Source: Phytopseudomonas daroniae (GTDB taxonomy: Bacteria > Pseudomonadota > Gammaproteobacteria > Pseudomonadales > Pseudomonadaceae). From it: DNA of 61,391 bases. The stretch spans positions 1 through 61,391 of the forward strand of contig NZ_QJUI01000025.1 in the NCBI RefSeq assembly GCF_004327285.1, read 5' to 3'. Each line of letters opens with the position of its first letter. Position 1 is the stretch's first letter. A program made the position numbers and the translations under genes. A model generated the notes under the pieces. It was not told the DNA's origin and did no database searches. It saw only the letters and a program-made list of their open reading frames with translations. Shown here in pieces: positions 9,271 through 17,984 of this stretch.

Positions 9271-10368
9271 ATGATCAAAACGCCGTACTACCTCATCGAC
9301 AAACAGAAGCTGCTGGTCAACATGGAGAAGATCGCCTACGTGCGTGAACACTCCGGTGCCAAGGCGCTGCTGGCGCTCAAGTGCTTCGCCACCTGGTCGG
9401 TGTTCGACCTGATGCAGCAGTACATGGACGGCACCACGTCATCCTCGCTCTACGAGCTCAAGCTCGGTCGCCAGAAGTTCGCCGGCGAGACCCACGCCTA
9501 CAGCGTGGCTTGGGCCGACGACGAGATCGAGGAGATGCTGGAAAACTGCGACAAGATCATCTTCAACTCCATCGGCCAGTTGGAGCGCTTCGCCGAGGCG
9601 GCCGCTGGCAAGGTGCGTGGCCTTCGGGTGAACCCGCAGGTGAGCAGTTCGGACTATCTGCTGGCCGACCCGGCGCGCCCGTTCAGTCGCCTGGGCGAGT
9701 GGGATCCGGTGAAGATCGAAGCCGTCATCGGGCAGATCTCCGGCTTTATGTTCCACAACAACTGCGAGAACGGCGATTTCAGCCTGTTCGATCAGATGCT
9801 CGGTCATATCGAAGAGCGCTTCGGTCACCTGCTGCACAAGGTCGAATGGGTCAGTCTCGGCGGCGGCATTCATTTCACCGGCGAAGGCTATGCGCTGGAC
9901 GCGTTCTGCGCGCGGCTCAAGGCCTTCTCCGAGAAATACGGCGTGCAGGTCTACCTGGAGCCTGGCGAGGCGGCCATCACCCAGAGCGCATCGCTGGAAG
10001 TCACCGTGCTCGACACCCTGTACAACGGCAAGCACCTGGCCGTGGTCGACAGCTCCATCGAAGCGCACATGCTCGATCTGCTGATCTACCGTCTCAATGC
10101 CAAGCTGGCGCCCAGCGAAGGCGAACACACCTATATGGTGTGCGGCAAGTCGTGCCTGGCCGGAGACATCTTCGGTGAGTACCAATTCGATCGTCCACTG
10201 GCCATTGGCGATCGGTTGTCGTTCGTCGATGCGGCGGGCTACACCATGGTCAAGAAAAACTGGTTCAACGGCCTGAAAATGCCGTCCATCGTAGTGAAAC
10301 AACTCGACGGTAGCGTCGAGGTGGTTCGTGAGTTTGGTTTTGAAGACTACCTGTCGAGCTTGTCGTAG
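9271..10368 (+). CDS. nspC: Carboxynorspermidine decarboxylase
   Basis: A 365-residue PLP-dependent decarboxylase of the alanine-racemase fold (group III), converting carboxy(nor)spermidine to (nor)spermidine or sym-homospermidine-type triamines. Visible motifs are the PLP lysine in ALLALKCFATWS (about residue 36), the glycine loop SLGGGIHF, the catalytic cysteine in VCGKSCLAGD and the family ending DAAGYTMVKKNWFNG. The ATG at 9271 starts MIKTPYYLID, standard for the family. The matching dehydrogenase follows at 10616, separated by a palindromic repeat. The two genes form the diaminopropane/putrescine-aspartate semialdehyde alternative polyamine pathway. Confidence 0.93.
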   Translation: MIKTPYYLIDKQKLLVNMEKIAYVREHSGAKALLALKCFATWSVFDLMQQYMDGTTSSSLYELKLGRQKFAGETHAYSVAWADDEIEEMLENCDKIIFNSIGQLERFAEAAAGKVRGLRVNPQVSSSDYLLADPARPFSRLGEWDPVKIEAVIGQISGFMFHNNCENGDFSLFDQMLGHIEERFGHLLHKVEWVSLGGGIHFTGEGYALDAFCARLKAFSEKYGVQVYLEPGEAAITQSASLEVTVLDTLYNGKHLAVVDSSIEAHMLDLLIYRLNAKLAPSEGEHTYMVCGKSCLAGDIFGEYQFDRPLAIGDRLSFVDAAGYTMVKKNWFNGLKMPSIVVKQLDGSVEVVREFGFEDYLSSLS

Positions 10369-10394
10369 AGGCGGCAGCTATAAGGCGGAAGCGG

Positions 10395-10474
10395 ACGTAG
10401 GGTGGATGACGCTCTTTTCATCCACCATTGCGATCGCAGAGTGGTGGACGGGTGAAGCGTCGTCCACCCTACGT
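10395..10474. repeat. Palindromic intergenic repeat, copy B
   Basis: ACGTAGGGTGGATGACG at the left end is mirrored by CGTCGTCCACCCTACGT at the right end, with a second internal ATCCACCA/TGGTGGA pair. This is the most symmetrical copy of the family. It sits 27 nt after nspC and may fold into an extended hairpin in the nspC-dehydrogenase transcript. Confidence 0.8.
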
Positions 10475-10601
10475 CATGAAGCCCACCAAATCGAATGTCC
10501 GCTTGCGCCTTACTCCGGCCATCGATGTCGGGATGGAACAGGCCTGATTCTCGTGAGCCGGTTCTTGATAACGCAGCAACTGTCATAGAAATGCAGTACT
10601 C

Positions 10602-10607
10602 AGGAGG
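10602..10607 (+). promoter_or_regulatory. Strong ribosome-binding site deciding a TTG start
   Basis: AGGAGG at 10602-10607 lies eight bases before the TTG at 10616. A GTG at 10607 overlaps the AGGAGG itself and so is an unlikely start. This places the dehydrogenase start at the TTG. Confidence 0.75.
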
Positions 10608-10615
10608 TGAAACAA

Positions 10616-11860
10616 TTGAAGAAGAACGTTCTTATCATTGGTGCAGGAGGTGTCGCCAAGGTGGTGGCCCACAAGTGTGCGCAGCACAACGACGAACTCG
10701 GTCGTATTGCCATTGCGTCACGGAACATCTCCAAATGCCAGGCCATCATCGACAGCGTGCATGCCAAGGGCAGCCTGAAACAGGCGGCCGAGATCAAGGC
10801 ATTCGCGCTTGACGCACTGGATATCGAAGCGACCAGGACGCTGATCCGCGAGACAGAATCGCAGATCGTCATCAACGTCGGTTCCGCCTTCCTCAACATG
10901 TCGGTGCTGCGTGCCTGCATCGATACCGGCGCTGCCTACCTGGACACCGCCATTCACGAAGAACCGGGCAAGATCTGCGAAACGCCGCCCTGGTATGGCA
11001 ACTACGAGTGGAAACACCTCGAGGAATGCCAGCAGAAGAACGTCACCGCCATTCTCGGCGTGGGCTTCGATCCGGGCGTGGTCAATGCCTATGCGGCGCT
11101 GGCCCAGCAACAGCATTTCGACCGCATTGATTCGATCGACATTCTCGACGTCAATGCCGGCTCCCACGGCAAGTATTTCGCCACCAATTTCGACCCGGAG
11201 ATCAATTTCCGCGAGTTCACCGGGCAGGTCTACAGCTGGCAGAACAGCCAGTGGACGACCAACAGCATGTTCGAGGTCAAGCGTACCGATGATCTGCCCG
11301 TCGTCGGCGAGCAGAACCTGTACCTGACCGGCCACGATGAAGTGCACTCTATTTCCAAGAACCTGAACGTGCCGAATGTGCGTTTCTGGATGAGTTTCGG
11401 CGAGCACTACATCAACGTGTTCACCGTACTGAAGAACCTTGGCCTGCTCTCCGAGCAACCGGTCAGGACTGCCGAAGGCCTCGAGGTCGTGCCGCTGAAA
11501 GTGGTCAAGGCCGTGCTGCCCGATCCCGCCTCGCTGGCGCCGGGTTATACCGGCAAGACCTGCATCGGCGATCTGGTCAAAGGCAGCAAGGATGGCCAGC
11601 CGCGCGAAGTCTTCATCTACAACGTCGCCGACCACGAAGAAGCCTACGCCGAGACCGACAGTCAGGGCATCTCCTACACCGCGGGCGTACCGCCCGTGGC
11701 AGCTGCCCTGCTGGTCGCCCGTGGCGAGTGGGACGTGCAGCGCATGGTCAACGTCGAGGAGCTGCCAGCCGAGCCGTTCCTCAAGGCGCTGGACGTGATG
11801 GGCCTGCCGACGCGCATCAAGGATGAGCACGGCGATCGCCCCTGGGATCAGGCGCTTTGA
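10616..11860 (+). CDS. Carboxynorspermidine synthase (saccharopine dehydrogenase family)
   Basis: A 414-residue NAD(P)-dependent dehydrogenase of the saccharopine dehydrogenase family. The N-terminal Rossmann motif is VLIIGAGGVAKVVAHKC, and ILGVGFDPGVVNAYAA lies in the central region. Next to nspC its likely role is reductive condensation of aspartate semialdehyde with a diamine to give carboxynorspermidine or carboxyspermidine. The TTG start is set by AGGAGG eight bases upstream and yields MKKNVLIIGAGG. A terminator follows 19 nt after the stop. A true lysine-pathway saccharopine dehydrogenase is unlikely given the neighbour. Confidence 0.9.
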   Translation: MKKNVLIIGAGGVAKVVAHKCAQHNDELGRIAIASRNISKCQAIIDSVHAKGSLKQAAEIKAFALDALDIEATRTLIRETESQIVINVGSAFLNMSVLRACIDTGAAYLDTAIHEEPGKICETPPWYGNYEWKHLEECQQKNVTAILGVGFDPGVVNAYAALAQQQHFDRIDSIDILDVNAGSHGKYFATNFDPEINFREFTGQVYSWQNSQWTTNSMFEVKRTDDLPVVGEQNLYLTGHDEVHSISKNLNVPNVRFWMSFGEHYINVFTVLKNLGLLSEQPVRTAEGLEVVPLKVVKAVLPDPASLAPGYTGKTCIGDLVKGSKDGQPREVFIYNVADHEEAYAETDSQGISYTAGVPPVAAALLVARGEWDVQRMVNVEELPAEPFLKALDVMGLPTRIKDEHGDRPWDQAL

Positions 11861-11878
11861 GCCTAGCCCGATGAACGA

Positions 11879-11906
11879 AAAAAGGATCACCTCGGCGATC
11901 CTTTTT
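11879..11906 (+). terminator. Terminator after the polyamine operon
   Basis: AAAAAGGATC and GATCCTTTTT form a 10-bp stem around an 8-nt loop and end in a T-rich run. Confidence 0.85.
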
Positions 11907-12001
11907 CTTTGGGCGCTGGTTTGGACATTGGGGCTACCCGCAGCAGACGATTCACGCGACAATCAGCGCCCTTGAAAATCGAAGTACCGGGTACCTGACG
12001 T

Positions 12002-12805
12002 TTGAACACCGAGCTGCGACGCCGCGCCTATCTGGATGCCATGCAAGTGGCCAGTTGGCTGCCCCGTGTCGAATTGCCTTTCGCGGCGCCTTCGCGGCCC
12101 GAGTTGCTGGTTTCCTTCGAGCCAGAGCCGGAGCCTGAAGTCGTCGCGCCACCCCAGGCACTGGCGAGGCCGCCGGAGCCTGTGGTCGTTCCGGCAAGCA
12201 ACGAGGTGGTTCGCGAGCGGCCACGCATCGAGGTGCTCAAGCCCGGCTCCGCAACCAGGGCCAATGAGCCTGCGACGACTGCCGAAGTCAGTGCGCCGCC
12301 GCCTCGTGAACGACCGGCCCCCCCGCCGCGTTTCGCCCTGCAGTTGTTGCGCGCCGGAAGTTGTGCGCTGCTGGTCGAGCTGCCGACTGGCGAGCCTTTT
12401 CAGAGTCGCGATCCGGCCTACCTGCTGCTCAAGGATCTGTTGCGCGCCGCCGGCCTGCCGGACAGCCCGCAGATCATCGGCGAGCCAGTGCGCTGGCCGC
12501 TGCTGGTGCGCGGCAATATGGATCAGGGGCCGCAAGCGGCGTTGGACTTCGTGCAGAGTTTCATCGGTGCGCGCCTGGAAGAGCAGGAGCCCTGCGCCTG
12601 CCTGTGGCTGATCGGCTTGCCGGCTATTCGCTTCGCGGGCGACGCAGATGGCGATGCCTACAACCGCGAGCTGCAGGTCGAAGAGCTGGGTGCCGCCTGG
12701 GCGCTGCCCGGCCTGGAGCTGTTGATGGATGAGCCACAGCGCAAACGAGAGCTGTGGCAGGCCATGCAACGGGTTAGGCGGCGCTGGTTGGAGGCGTCGG
12801 CATGA
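12002..12805 (+). CDS. holD: Putative DNA polymerase III psi subunit (cryptic pseudomonad HolD)
   Basis: A 267-residue protein of no obvious database-style family. It has a Pro/Glu/Val-rich low-complexity linker (about residues 38-115) and a folded C-terminal half. Pseudomonad psi of the clamp-loader complex was identified biochemically as the divergent product of the gene directly upstream of rimI (PA4679 in P. aeruginosa, recalled from literature), and E. coli likewise has holD next to rimI. Here the stop overlaps the rimI start by 4 nt. Proline-rich linkers often lead to mislabelling such proteins as TonB-like, but there is no N-terminal membrane segment here. Start is TTG at 12002; ATG at 12041 is an alternative. 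Confidence 0.7.
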   Translation: MNTELRRRAYLDAMQVASWLPRVELPFAAPSRPELLVSFEPEPEPEVVAPPQALARPPEPVVVPASNEVVRERPRIEVLKPGSATRANEPATTAEVSAPPPRERPAPPPRFALQLLRAGSCALLVELPTGEPFQSRDPAYLLLKDLLRAAGLPDSPQIIGEPVRWPLLVRGNMDQGPQAALDFVQSFIGARLEEQEPCACLWLIGLPAIRFAGDADGDAYNRELQVEELGAAWALPGLELLMDEPQRKRELWQAMQRVRRRWLEASA

Positions 12806-13254
12806 GTGATGCGATTTCCTTCCGCCGGGCGACCGAGGCGGATATCGATACGGTGCTGAAGATCGAGTACGCGGCCTTCAGCCATCCGTGGACGCGCGGC
12901 ATCTTTCTCGACAGCCTGAAGTCCTACGAAGTGTGGTTGATGTTCGAAGGCAGCCAGCAGGTCGGCCATGGGGTGATCAACGTGATCATCGACGAAGCGC
13001 ATCTGCTCAATATCACCGTCAAACCGGAAAGCCAGGGCCGCGGGTTGGGCCTGCGTCTGCTGGAACAACTGATGGAGCGCGCCGCTCAGCTCAAGGCCGG
13101 CGAGTGCTTTCTCGAAGTGCGCTCCAGCAATCAGGCCGCTTACCGTCTGTACGAGCGCTACGGCTTCAATGAAATCGGCCGGCGACGTGATTACTATCCG
13201 GCGCCGGGGGGACGTGAAGACGCCCTGGTGATGGCTTGCACTCTGGTCGAATGA
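12802..13254 (+). CDS. rimI: Ribosomal protein bS18 N-alpha-acetyltransferase
   Basis: A 150-residue GNAT acetyltransferase. The acetyl-CoA loop is VKPESQGRGLGLRLL (about residues 73-87), followed by the RimI-typical FLEVRSSNQAAYRLYERYGF. It acetylates the N-terminal alanine of ribosomal protein S18. The ATG overlaps the stop of the psi-subunit gene (ATGA), a layout also found in enterobacteria (holD-rimI). Length is standard for the family. Confidence 0.93.
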   Translation: MSDAISFRRATEADIDTVLKIEYAAFSHPWTRGIFLDSLKSYEVWLMFEGSQQVGHGVINVIIDEAHLLNITVKPESQGRGLGLRLLEQLMERAAQLKAGECFLEVRSSNQAAYRLYERYGFNEIGRRRDYYPAPGGREDALVMACTLVE

Positions 13255-13255
13255 G

Positions 13256-13504
13256 TCAGCGGCGTGCCTGACGGCGCTCTCCGTCGACCAGGTTCAAAGC
13301 GTATTCATTCGACAATAGTGGTGCCTGCTCGTCGCCATCACGGCTATCGACTGTGCGATCGACGGGCGTACCGTCGCGGGTGAGGCCGGCTTCGGGCTGG
13401 CCCTTGGGCGAAAACGCCTTCACCACATCATGAAGAAGAACGGACGGCTCTCTCAGGTTATCGATGACCTGCTGCCCGGTGGTTTTCGGCGTTTTGTCAG
13501 CCAT
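13256..13504 (-). CDS. Small conserved hypothetical protein
   Basis: An 82-residue hydrophilic protein convergent with rimI, whose stop lies 1 nt away. No signal peptide or membrane segment is visible. It is rich in Asp, Glu, Arg and Gln and probably partly disordered. The upstream GGAG (13514-13517 read on the minus strand) fits as ribosome-binding site. A protein of similar size occupies this position in other pseudomonads, from memory. No function can be assigned. Confidence 0.65.
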   Translation of the reverse strand: MADKTPKTTGQQVIDNLREPSVLLHDVVKAFSPKGQPEAGLTRDGTPVDRTVDSRDGDEQAPLLSNEYALNLVDGERRQARR

Positions 13505-13660
13505 GACGAACTCCAGAACCGTCGGCCTTGGCGACTGAACGATTCAGCGTTTCGTACGTCATGCTCCAGCCCGTGAAGCGTGAGGTTGAGTGGAAATCGT
13601 CTTGTCAAAAAGGGCGATGCATCCGTATGGTGCACATCGATCCTTTCGCGAGCCACAGGC

Positions 13661-14302
13661 ATGAGCGACCTGAAGCACCTGTTCGATAACAATGAGCGCT
13701 GGGCTGAAACCATCACCCAGAACGACCCGGACTTCTTTCCCCGCCTGGCTCGCCAGCAGACGCCGGAGTATTTGTGGATCGGCTGTTCGGATGCCCGGGT
13801 GCCGGCCAACGACATCGTCGGGCTGCTGCCCGGTGAGTTGTTCGTGCACCGTAATGTGGCCAACGTCGTGCTGCATACGGATCTCAACTGCCTGTCGGTG
13901 ATCCAGTTCGCCGTCGATGTGCTCAAGGTCAGGCATATCCTGGTCACCGGTCATTACGGCTGCGGTGGTGTGCGGGCGGCCATGCACGATGTGCAATTCG
14001 GTCTGATCGATGGCTGGCTGCGCACTATTCGGGACATCTACTACGAGCAGCACGAGCACCTGGCCGCTCTTGCGGACGAAGAGGCGCGTGTCGACCGCCT
14101 TTGCGAACTGAACGTGATGAAGCAGGTGGGCAACGTCAGCCACACCAGCATCGTGCAGAACGCCTGGCACCGTGGTCAGCAACTGTCGGTGCATGGCTGC
14201 ATCTATGGTTTGAAAGATGGTCGCTGGAAGGATCTCGGCGTTACCGTCAGTGGTGCCGAGCAACTGCCCGAGCAGTACCGCCTGCGCCCACCGCAGTCAT
14301 GA
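13661..14302 (+). CDS. can: Beta-class carbonic anhydrase
   Basis: A 213-residue beta-carbonic anhydrase catalysing interconversion of CO2 and bicarbonate in the cytoplasm. The zinc ligands and catalytic dyad are all present: Cys42, Asp44 and Arg46 in WIGCSDAR, and His98 and Cys101 in VTGHYGCGG. Length matches the E. coli Can type. The ATG at 13661 gives MSDLKHLFDNNERW; an upstream extension was rejected because it lacks family similarity. Its stop overlaps the ATG of the following DMT transporter, so the two are translationally coupled. Confidence 0.95.
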   Translation: MSDLKHLFDNNERWAETITQNDPDFFPRLARQQTPEYLWIGCSDARVPANDIVGLLPGELFVHRNVANVVLHTDLNCLSVIQFAVDVLKVRHILVTGHYGCGGVRAAMHDVQFGLIDGWLRTIRDIYYEQHEHLAALADEEARVDRLCELNVMKQVGNVSHTSIVQNAWHRGQQLSVHGCIYGLKDGRWKDLGVTVSGAEQLPEQYRLRPPQS

Positions 14303-15225
14303 AAATGAGTGGATCCTCACGCCAGCTGGCGATTGCCGGTGTTCTTGTGGCCGTACTGTGCTGGGCCGGCAATGCATTGGTGGCGCGCGCCTTCGCGGGT
14401 GAGATTCCGCCGTTTGCCCTGGCATTCTGGCGCTGGAGCCTGGCTTTGATAATCGTGCTGCCGTTCGTGGCGCTGCCGCTGTGGCGTCATCGCGCCGCAT
14501 TGCGGCATGCCGGCTGGCGCCTGCTGGTCATCGCCGCGCTCGGCATCGCCGGTTACAACACCTTCCTGTACAGCGCGGCGCAAACCACTGCGGCGATCAA
14601 CATTACTCTGGTCAATACCTGCATCCCGTTGATGACTTTCATCTGTGCCGGGCTGTTGCTGGGCGAGTGGCCGGCACGCCGAGCCTGGTGGGGAATGGGC
14701 TTGGCGGTATTGGGTCTGCTGGTGCTGATCAGCCGTGGCGACTGGCAGATACTGGCCGGGTTGGCATTCAATCGCGGTGACCTGATCATGCTGCTGGCGG
14801 TGATCGACTGGGCGCTCTACACCGTATTGCTGCGGCGCTGGTCGTCGTACCTGGCGCCGATCCCGCCGCTGGCGCTGCTTGGCATCTTCATGCTGCTGGG
14901 CGTGCCGCTGATCCTGCCGCTATACCTCTACGAACTCTCCAGCGGTGCTCAGGTATTGGCGACTCCTGCCAACCTGGCCGCCATCGCGTACACCGCGGTA
15001 TTCGCTTCGCTGCTGGCCTATCTCGGCTGGAACCACGGAGTGAAAGTGCTCGGTGCATCGACGGCAGCCATGGGCAATTACCTGATGCCGGTGTTCACCG
15101 CGATTCTTGGCTGGATCCTGCTGGGCGAGGCGCTGCAGATATTCCACTGGGCAGGTGGCGCGATGATCTTTGCCGGCCTGCTGCTGGCGACGTTGCCGAG
15201 GCGGTCGCAGCAAGCGGTGGGCTGA
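14299..15225 (+). CDS. DMT-superfamily (EamA) transporter
   Basis: A 308-residue inner-membrane protein with about ten hydrophobic helices in two EamA repeats; the first begins GVLVAVLCWAGNALVARAF and the second GDLIMLLAVIDWALYTVLL. EamA proteins export or import small metabolites, and the substrate cannot be read from sequence. It starts inside the stop of can (ATGA overlap). A palindromic repeat follows 20 nt after the stop. Confidence 0.88.
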   Translation: MKMSGSSRQLAIAGVLVAVLCWAGNALVARAFAGEIPPFALAFWRWSLALIIVLPFVALPLWRHRAALRHAGWRLLVIAALGIAGYNTFLYSAAQTTAAINITLVNTCIPLMTFICAGLLLGEWPARRAWWGMGLAVLGLLVLISRGDWQILAGLAFNRGDLIMLLAVIDWALYTVLLRRWSSYLAPIPPLALLGIFMLLGVPLILPLYLYELSSGAQVLATPANLAAIAYTAVFASLLAYLGWNHGVKVLGASTAAMGNYLMPVFTAILGWILLGEALQIFHWAGGAMIFAGLLLATLPRRSQQAVG

Positions 15226-15245
15226 AGCAGCCCACCAAGTAGGAA

Positions 15246-15292
15246 GCGTAGGGTGGATCGGGGCGCGTAGCTGACGCTCTTGTCATCCACCT
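15246..15292. repeat. Palindromic intergenic repeat, copy C
   Basis: It contains GCGTAGGGTGGATCGGGGCG at the left and GTCATCCACC at the right, plus the TGACGCTCTTGTCATCCACC motif also seen in copy B. It lies between the convergent DMT transporter and siderophore-binding protein genes and may act as a terminator. Confidence 0.65.
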
Positions 15293-15311
15293 TTACACGC
15301 CACCAACCTGC

Positions 15312-16229
15312 TCAACGATAAGCAGCCAGCACCTGGTCGATCTGCAGATCCAGGCTTTGCAGGCCGCCGCCGGACAGGTACCACAGTGGTGGATCCAGAT
15401 AGACGATGCGCTTGGCCTGGGCGGCCGGTGTGCTGGCCAGCTGCGAGTTCGCCAGCGTGGCGACATCCAGAGGTGTGGCACCGATGGCGGCGCTGCGGTC
15501 GATGATAAAGATCACGTCCGGGCTGGCGGCTGCGATGTCCTCTGCCGTCAGCGGCTGTGGGCGCTGGCGGGGGGCGTCGGGCGCTTGCGGCTCGGGGGCG
15601 GGCAGGGTGCGCGGCGCCTGCAGCAGCGAATAGATCACTGGTTGTTCGGTAGGCGAGAAGCGGCCATCGTTATGGGTCAGCACCAAGGTGCGCTTGCCCG
15701 ACGAGGCGACGATCTGGCGGGTCTTTTCGGCTTTGTCGTGCAGCGTGGCAAGCGCCTGCTTCGCTTCGGCGGACTTGCCGAAGATCTGCCCGAGCAGGTT
15801 GACGTTATGGGCCACACCCGTGAAGTAGTCGTCAGCGGCGATACCCATATCCAGGGTCGGGGCGATCTGCTGCAATGCGGCGCGGCTTTCGCCCTGGCGT
15901 CCGGTGACCAGGATCAACTCCGGTTGCAGGCTGCGCACGGTGTCCACATCCGGTGTCTTCATGCCCCCGGCGTCGCGAAGATCACCGCTCTTGTCCGCCA
16001 GATATGGCGGCACACTGGCGGGAGTCGCTATTACGCGGTCGCCAACGCCCAGGGCAATCAGGCTGTCGTAACTGCCGTAATCGAAGGTGACGACCCGCTT
16101 CGGATCGTGAACGACTTCGACCTGCCCGTCGGCCTGGGCGATGCTGACGGTGCCCGGCTGTTGCTGGGTATTGTGGCTGCAACCGGCGATTGCCAGTGCC
16201 AGCAGGGTAAGCAGAGTGGCCTTCTTCAC
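15312..16229 (-). CDS. Siderophore-type ABC transporter substrate-binding lipoprotein (orphan)
   Basis: A 305-residue periplasmic-binding protein of the FatB/CeuE (helical-backbone, cluster A-II) type. It has a lipoprotein signal MKKATLLTLLALAIAGC with lipobox AIAGC and the family stretch PKRVVTFDYGSYDSLIALGV. It would bind a ferric siderophore or similar chelate at the inner membrane. GTG at 16229 is chosen because AAGGAGC precedes it by nine bases; the longer frame has no site. No permease or ATPase is adjacent, so it must use a distant transporter. The 294-bp upstream gap contains a 13-bp palindrome GAGAAACTTTCTC (16313-16325) but no recognisable Fur box. Confidence 0.85.
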   Translation of the reverse strand: MKKATLLTLLALAIAGCSHNTQQQPGTVSIAQADGQVEVVHDPKRVVTFDYGSYDSLIALGVGDRVIATPASVPPYLADKSGDLRDAGGMKTPDVDTVRSLQPELILVTGRQGESRAALQQIAPTLDMGIAADDYFTGVAHNVNLLGQIFGKSAEAKQALATLHDKAEKTRQIVASSGKRTLVLTHNDGRFSPTEQPVIYSLLQAPRTLPAPEPQAPDAPRQRPQPLTAEDIAAASPDVIFIIDRSAAIGATPLDVATLANSQLASTPAAQAKRIVYLDPPLWYLSGGGLQSLDLQIDQVLAAYR

Positions 16230-16523
16230 CTGAATGATGCTCCTTGTTGTGATGGGTCGCGGCTGACGTGCCGAAATCCTCAGGGCGGGGAACATAGCAC
16301 TCGATGCTGATCGAGAAACTTTCTCAACGGGTAAAGATTGCAAACGTTGCCAGACCAGGACGGCAAAGCCCGTAACCACGGCCTTTGTAGGGCTAATTTC
16401 AGGCTGTGGAAAACTTTGTTCGGTGATACAGGGTCTATGTCCGTGGTTGGCGCCCGCGCAAACGTGACGTTGTCATGGGCGCAAAGGCAATTCGGATGCT
16501 AGTGTTATGCCATCTGTAGACGG

Positions 16524-17336
16524 ATGAATCGTGAGTTAATGGATTACTCGGCTACCTCTCGAACTCTCAGATCATGCGCCGTCACCCTGCTGACGGCGTT
16601 TTTCGTGCCTCGTCGCAGTGTCCGCTGGCACGGACTGATGTTGCTGACGCTGGCGCTCTGCCTGAGTGGTTGCGCCCGCGACCAGGACAACCGGGCTTTT
16701 CTCAGCAACAGCTCTCCCGCCAACCCCGGCGAACTGTTCCAGACCCATTCCGACCGCCTCGCCACCATCGGCATGCGCAATAACCTCAACAGCCTCTATC
16801 GCCTGATGGAAAAGCTCTACCAGCGTAACCCACGGGAATGGCGCAAGAGTGGCCTGGGCGACCGCGAGGCTACCCAGCGTGCGGTGCAACAGGCCATCGA
16901 GGCGAGGCAGCCGCCGCCATCATTGGCCGGCCGGCAGGATATCGTCGCGCTCAGCTATGCGCTGAGCGCCGAATTTGAAGGTGACCGGGTTGGCGCCTTC
17001 ATCTATGCCATCGGCAGCATGCTGGTGACCGCCCATGGAGGGCGTACCCAGTTCTATCTCACCGATTCGATCGACGCCCAGTTCGTGCACAACGCCGCAC
17101 GCAATATCGAGAAGGCCACCTGGATGCTGGCGACCCGACGTGATGCCCAGGGCAATCCGTTGCTGCTGTCCAACGAGATATCCGAGCAAGGCCGCAACCT
17201 GAGCTTCGCCGTGGAGTTCGGCAAGATCGTCGCGCGCCTGGATTACCTGAGTGATGTGCTCGACGAGCGCTACCGGCGTATCGGCGTGAATTACGCCCAC
17301 AGCCTGCTGTTTCTCAATTTCCTGCCGGTGCAGTAA
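16524..17336 (+). CDS. Hypothetical lipoprotein
   Basis: A protein of up to 270 residues with a lipobox LCLSGC (about residues 45-50) after a hydrophobic stretch, so it is probably a membrane-anchored periplasmic lipoprotein. Alternative starts at 16539 or 16638 would shorten the unusually long leader. The mature part is helical and contains ALSAEFEGDRVGAFIYAIGS and TDSIDAQFVHNAARNIEKA. I do not recognise the family with certainty. It stands alone and is followed by a bidirectional terminator shared with yjdM. Confidence 0.72.
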   Translation: MNRELMDYSATSRTLRSCAVTLLTAFFVPRRSVRWHGLMLLTLALCLSGCARDQDNRAFLSNSSPANPGELFQTHSDRLATIGMRNNLNSLYRLMEKLYQRNPREWRKSGLGDREATQRAVQQAIEARQPPPSLAGRQDIVALSYALSAEFEGDRVGAFIYAIGSMLVTAHGGRTQFYLTDSIDAQFVHNAARNIEKATWMLATRRDAQGNPLLLSNEISEQGRNLSFAVEFGKIVARLDYLSDVLDERYRRIGVNYAHSLLFLNFLPVQ

Positions 17337-17366
17337 CAGCTCGCCATCTGAAACCGGCGAGCTGTT
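17335..17366. terminator. Bidirectional hairpin between convergent genes
   Basis: AACAGCTCGCC and GGCGAGCTGTT form an 11-bp perfect stem overlapping the stop codon of the lipoprotein gene and ending 7 nt past the yjdM stop. There is no long T run, so efficiency is uncertain. Confidence 0.65.
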
Positions 17367-17373
17367 GCAGCGA

Positions 17374-17715
17374 TCAGACCTTTCTGACGAACTCGGACTT
17401 GAGCTTCATCGCACCGATGCCGTCGATCTTGCAGTCGATGTCGTGATCACCGTCGACCAGGCGAATGCCCTTGACCTTGGTGCCGACCTTGACCACCAGC
17501 GACGAACCCTTGACCTTGAGATCCTTGATCACGGTGATGGTGTCGCCGTCCTGCAGTACGTTACCGACTGAATCCTTGATCACCTTGGCGTCGTCGCCGA
17601 CCGCTTCGTTGGCGTTGGGCGACCATTCGTGGGCACATTCCGGGCAAATCAGCAGGGAGCCGTCTTCGTAGGTGTATTCGGAGTTGCAGGCGGGGCAGGG
17701 TGGCAGCGCGCTCAC
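17374..17715 (-). CDS. yjdM: YjdM/PhnA family zinc-ribbon protein
   Basis: A 113-residue cytoplasmic protein with an N-terminal zinc ribbon (CPAC at residues 7-10 and CPEC about 17 residues later) and a C-terminal beta domain containing VKGSSLVVKVGTKVKGIRLV, typical of YjdM (formerly PhnA). Despite the old name it is not the phosphonoacetate hydrolase, and its cellular role is poorly defined. The start is GTG at 17715 with AAGGATC about eight bases upstream. Confidence 0.9.
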   Translation of the reverse strand: MSALPPCPACNSEYTYEDGSLLICPECAHEWSPNANEAVGDDAKVIKDSVGNVLQDGDTITVIKDLKVKGSSLVVKVGTKVKGIRLVDGDHDIDCKIDGIGAMKLKSEFVRKV

Positions 17716-17984
17716 GGGGGGATCCTTCTGAGACCATTAATAAAAGGCCGTAGATTATATAGGGTTTAACGGTTGTCAGGGGATCGCTGCATCAGGGCGG
17801 TGTTGGTCATGGAATAACCTGACAACTATTGCCCGTTGTACGGTGTGGGTGTGGATAACCCGAACTCATGTCGGGTTCGGTACCTCCAACCGATAGCAGC
17901 CGCCTGATCTGGGATCGGGCACTGCATCTACCGATGATTCACCGGGGCGCGAACGGGCGGCCCGTCATAGCCAGTGGAGGCGCT

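Noticed and set aside
12002..12805. Annotating the proline-rich protein before rimI as TonB
   Set aside because: There is no N-terminal membrane helix and no TonB C-terminal domain pattern. Its position fits the psi subunit.
16230..16523. Fur box upstream of the siderophore-binding protein
   Set aside because: No 19-bp GATAATGATAATCATTATC-like sequence was found by eye; only an unrelated 13-bp palindrome is present.
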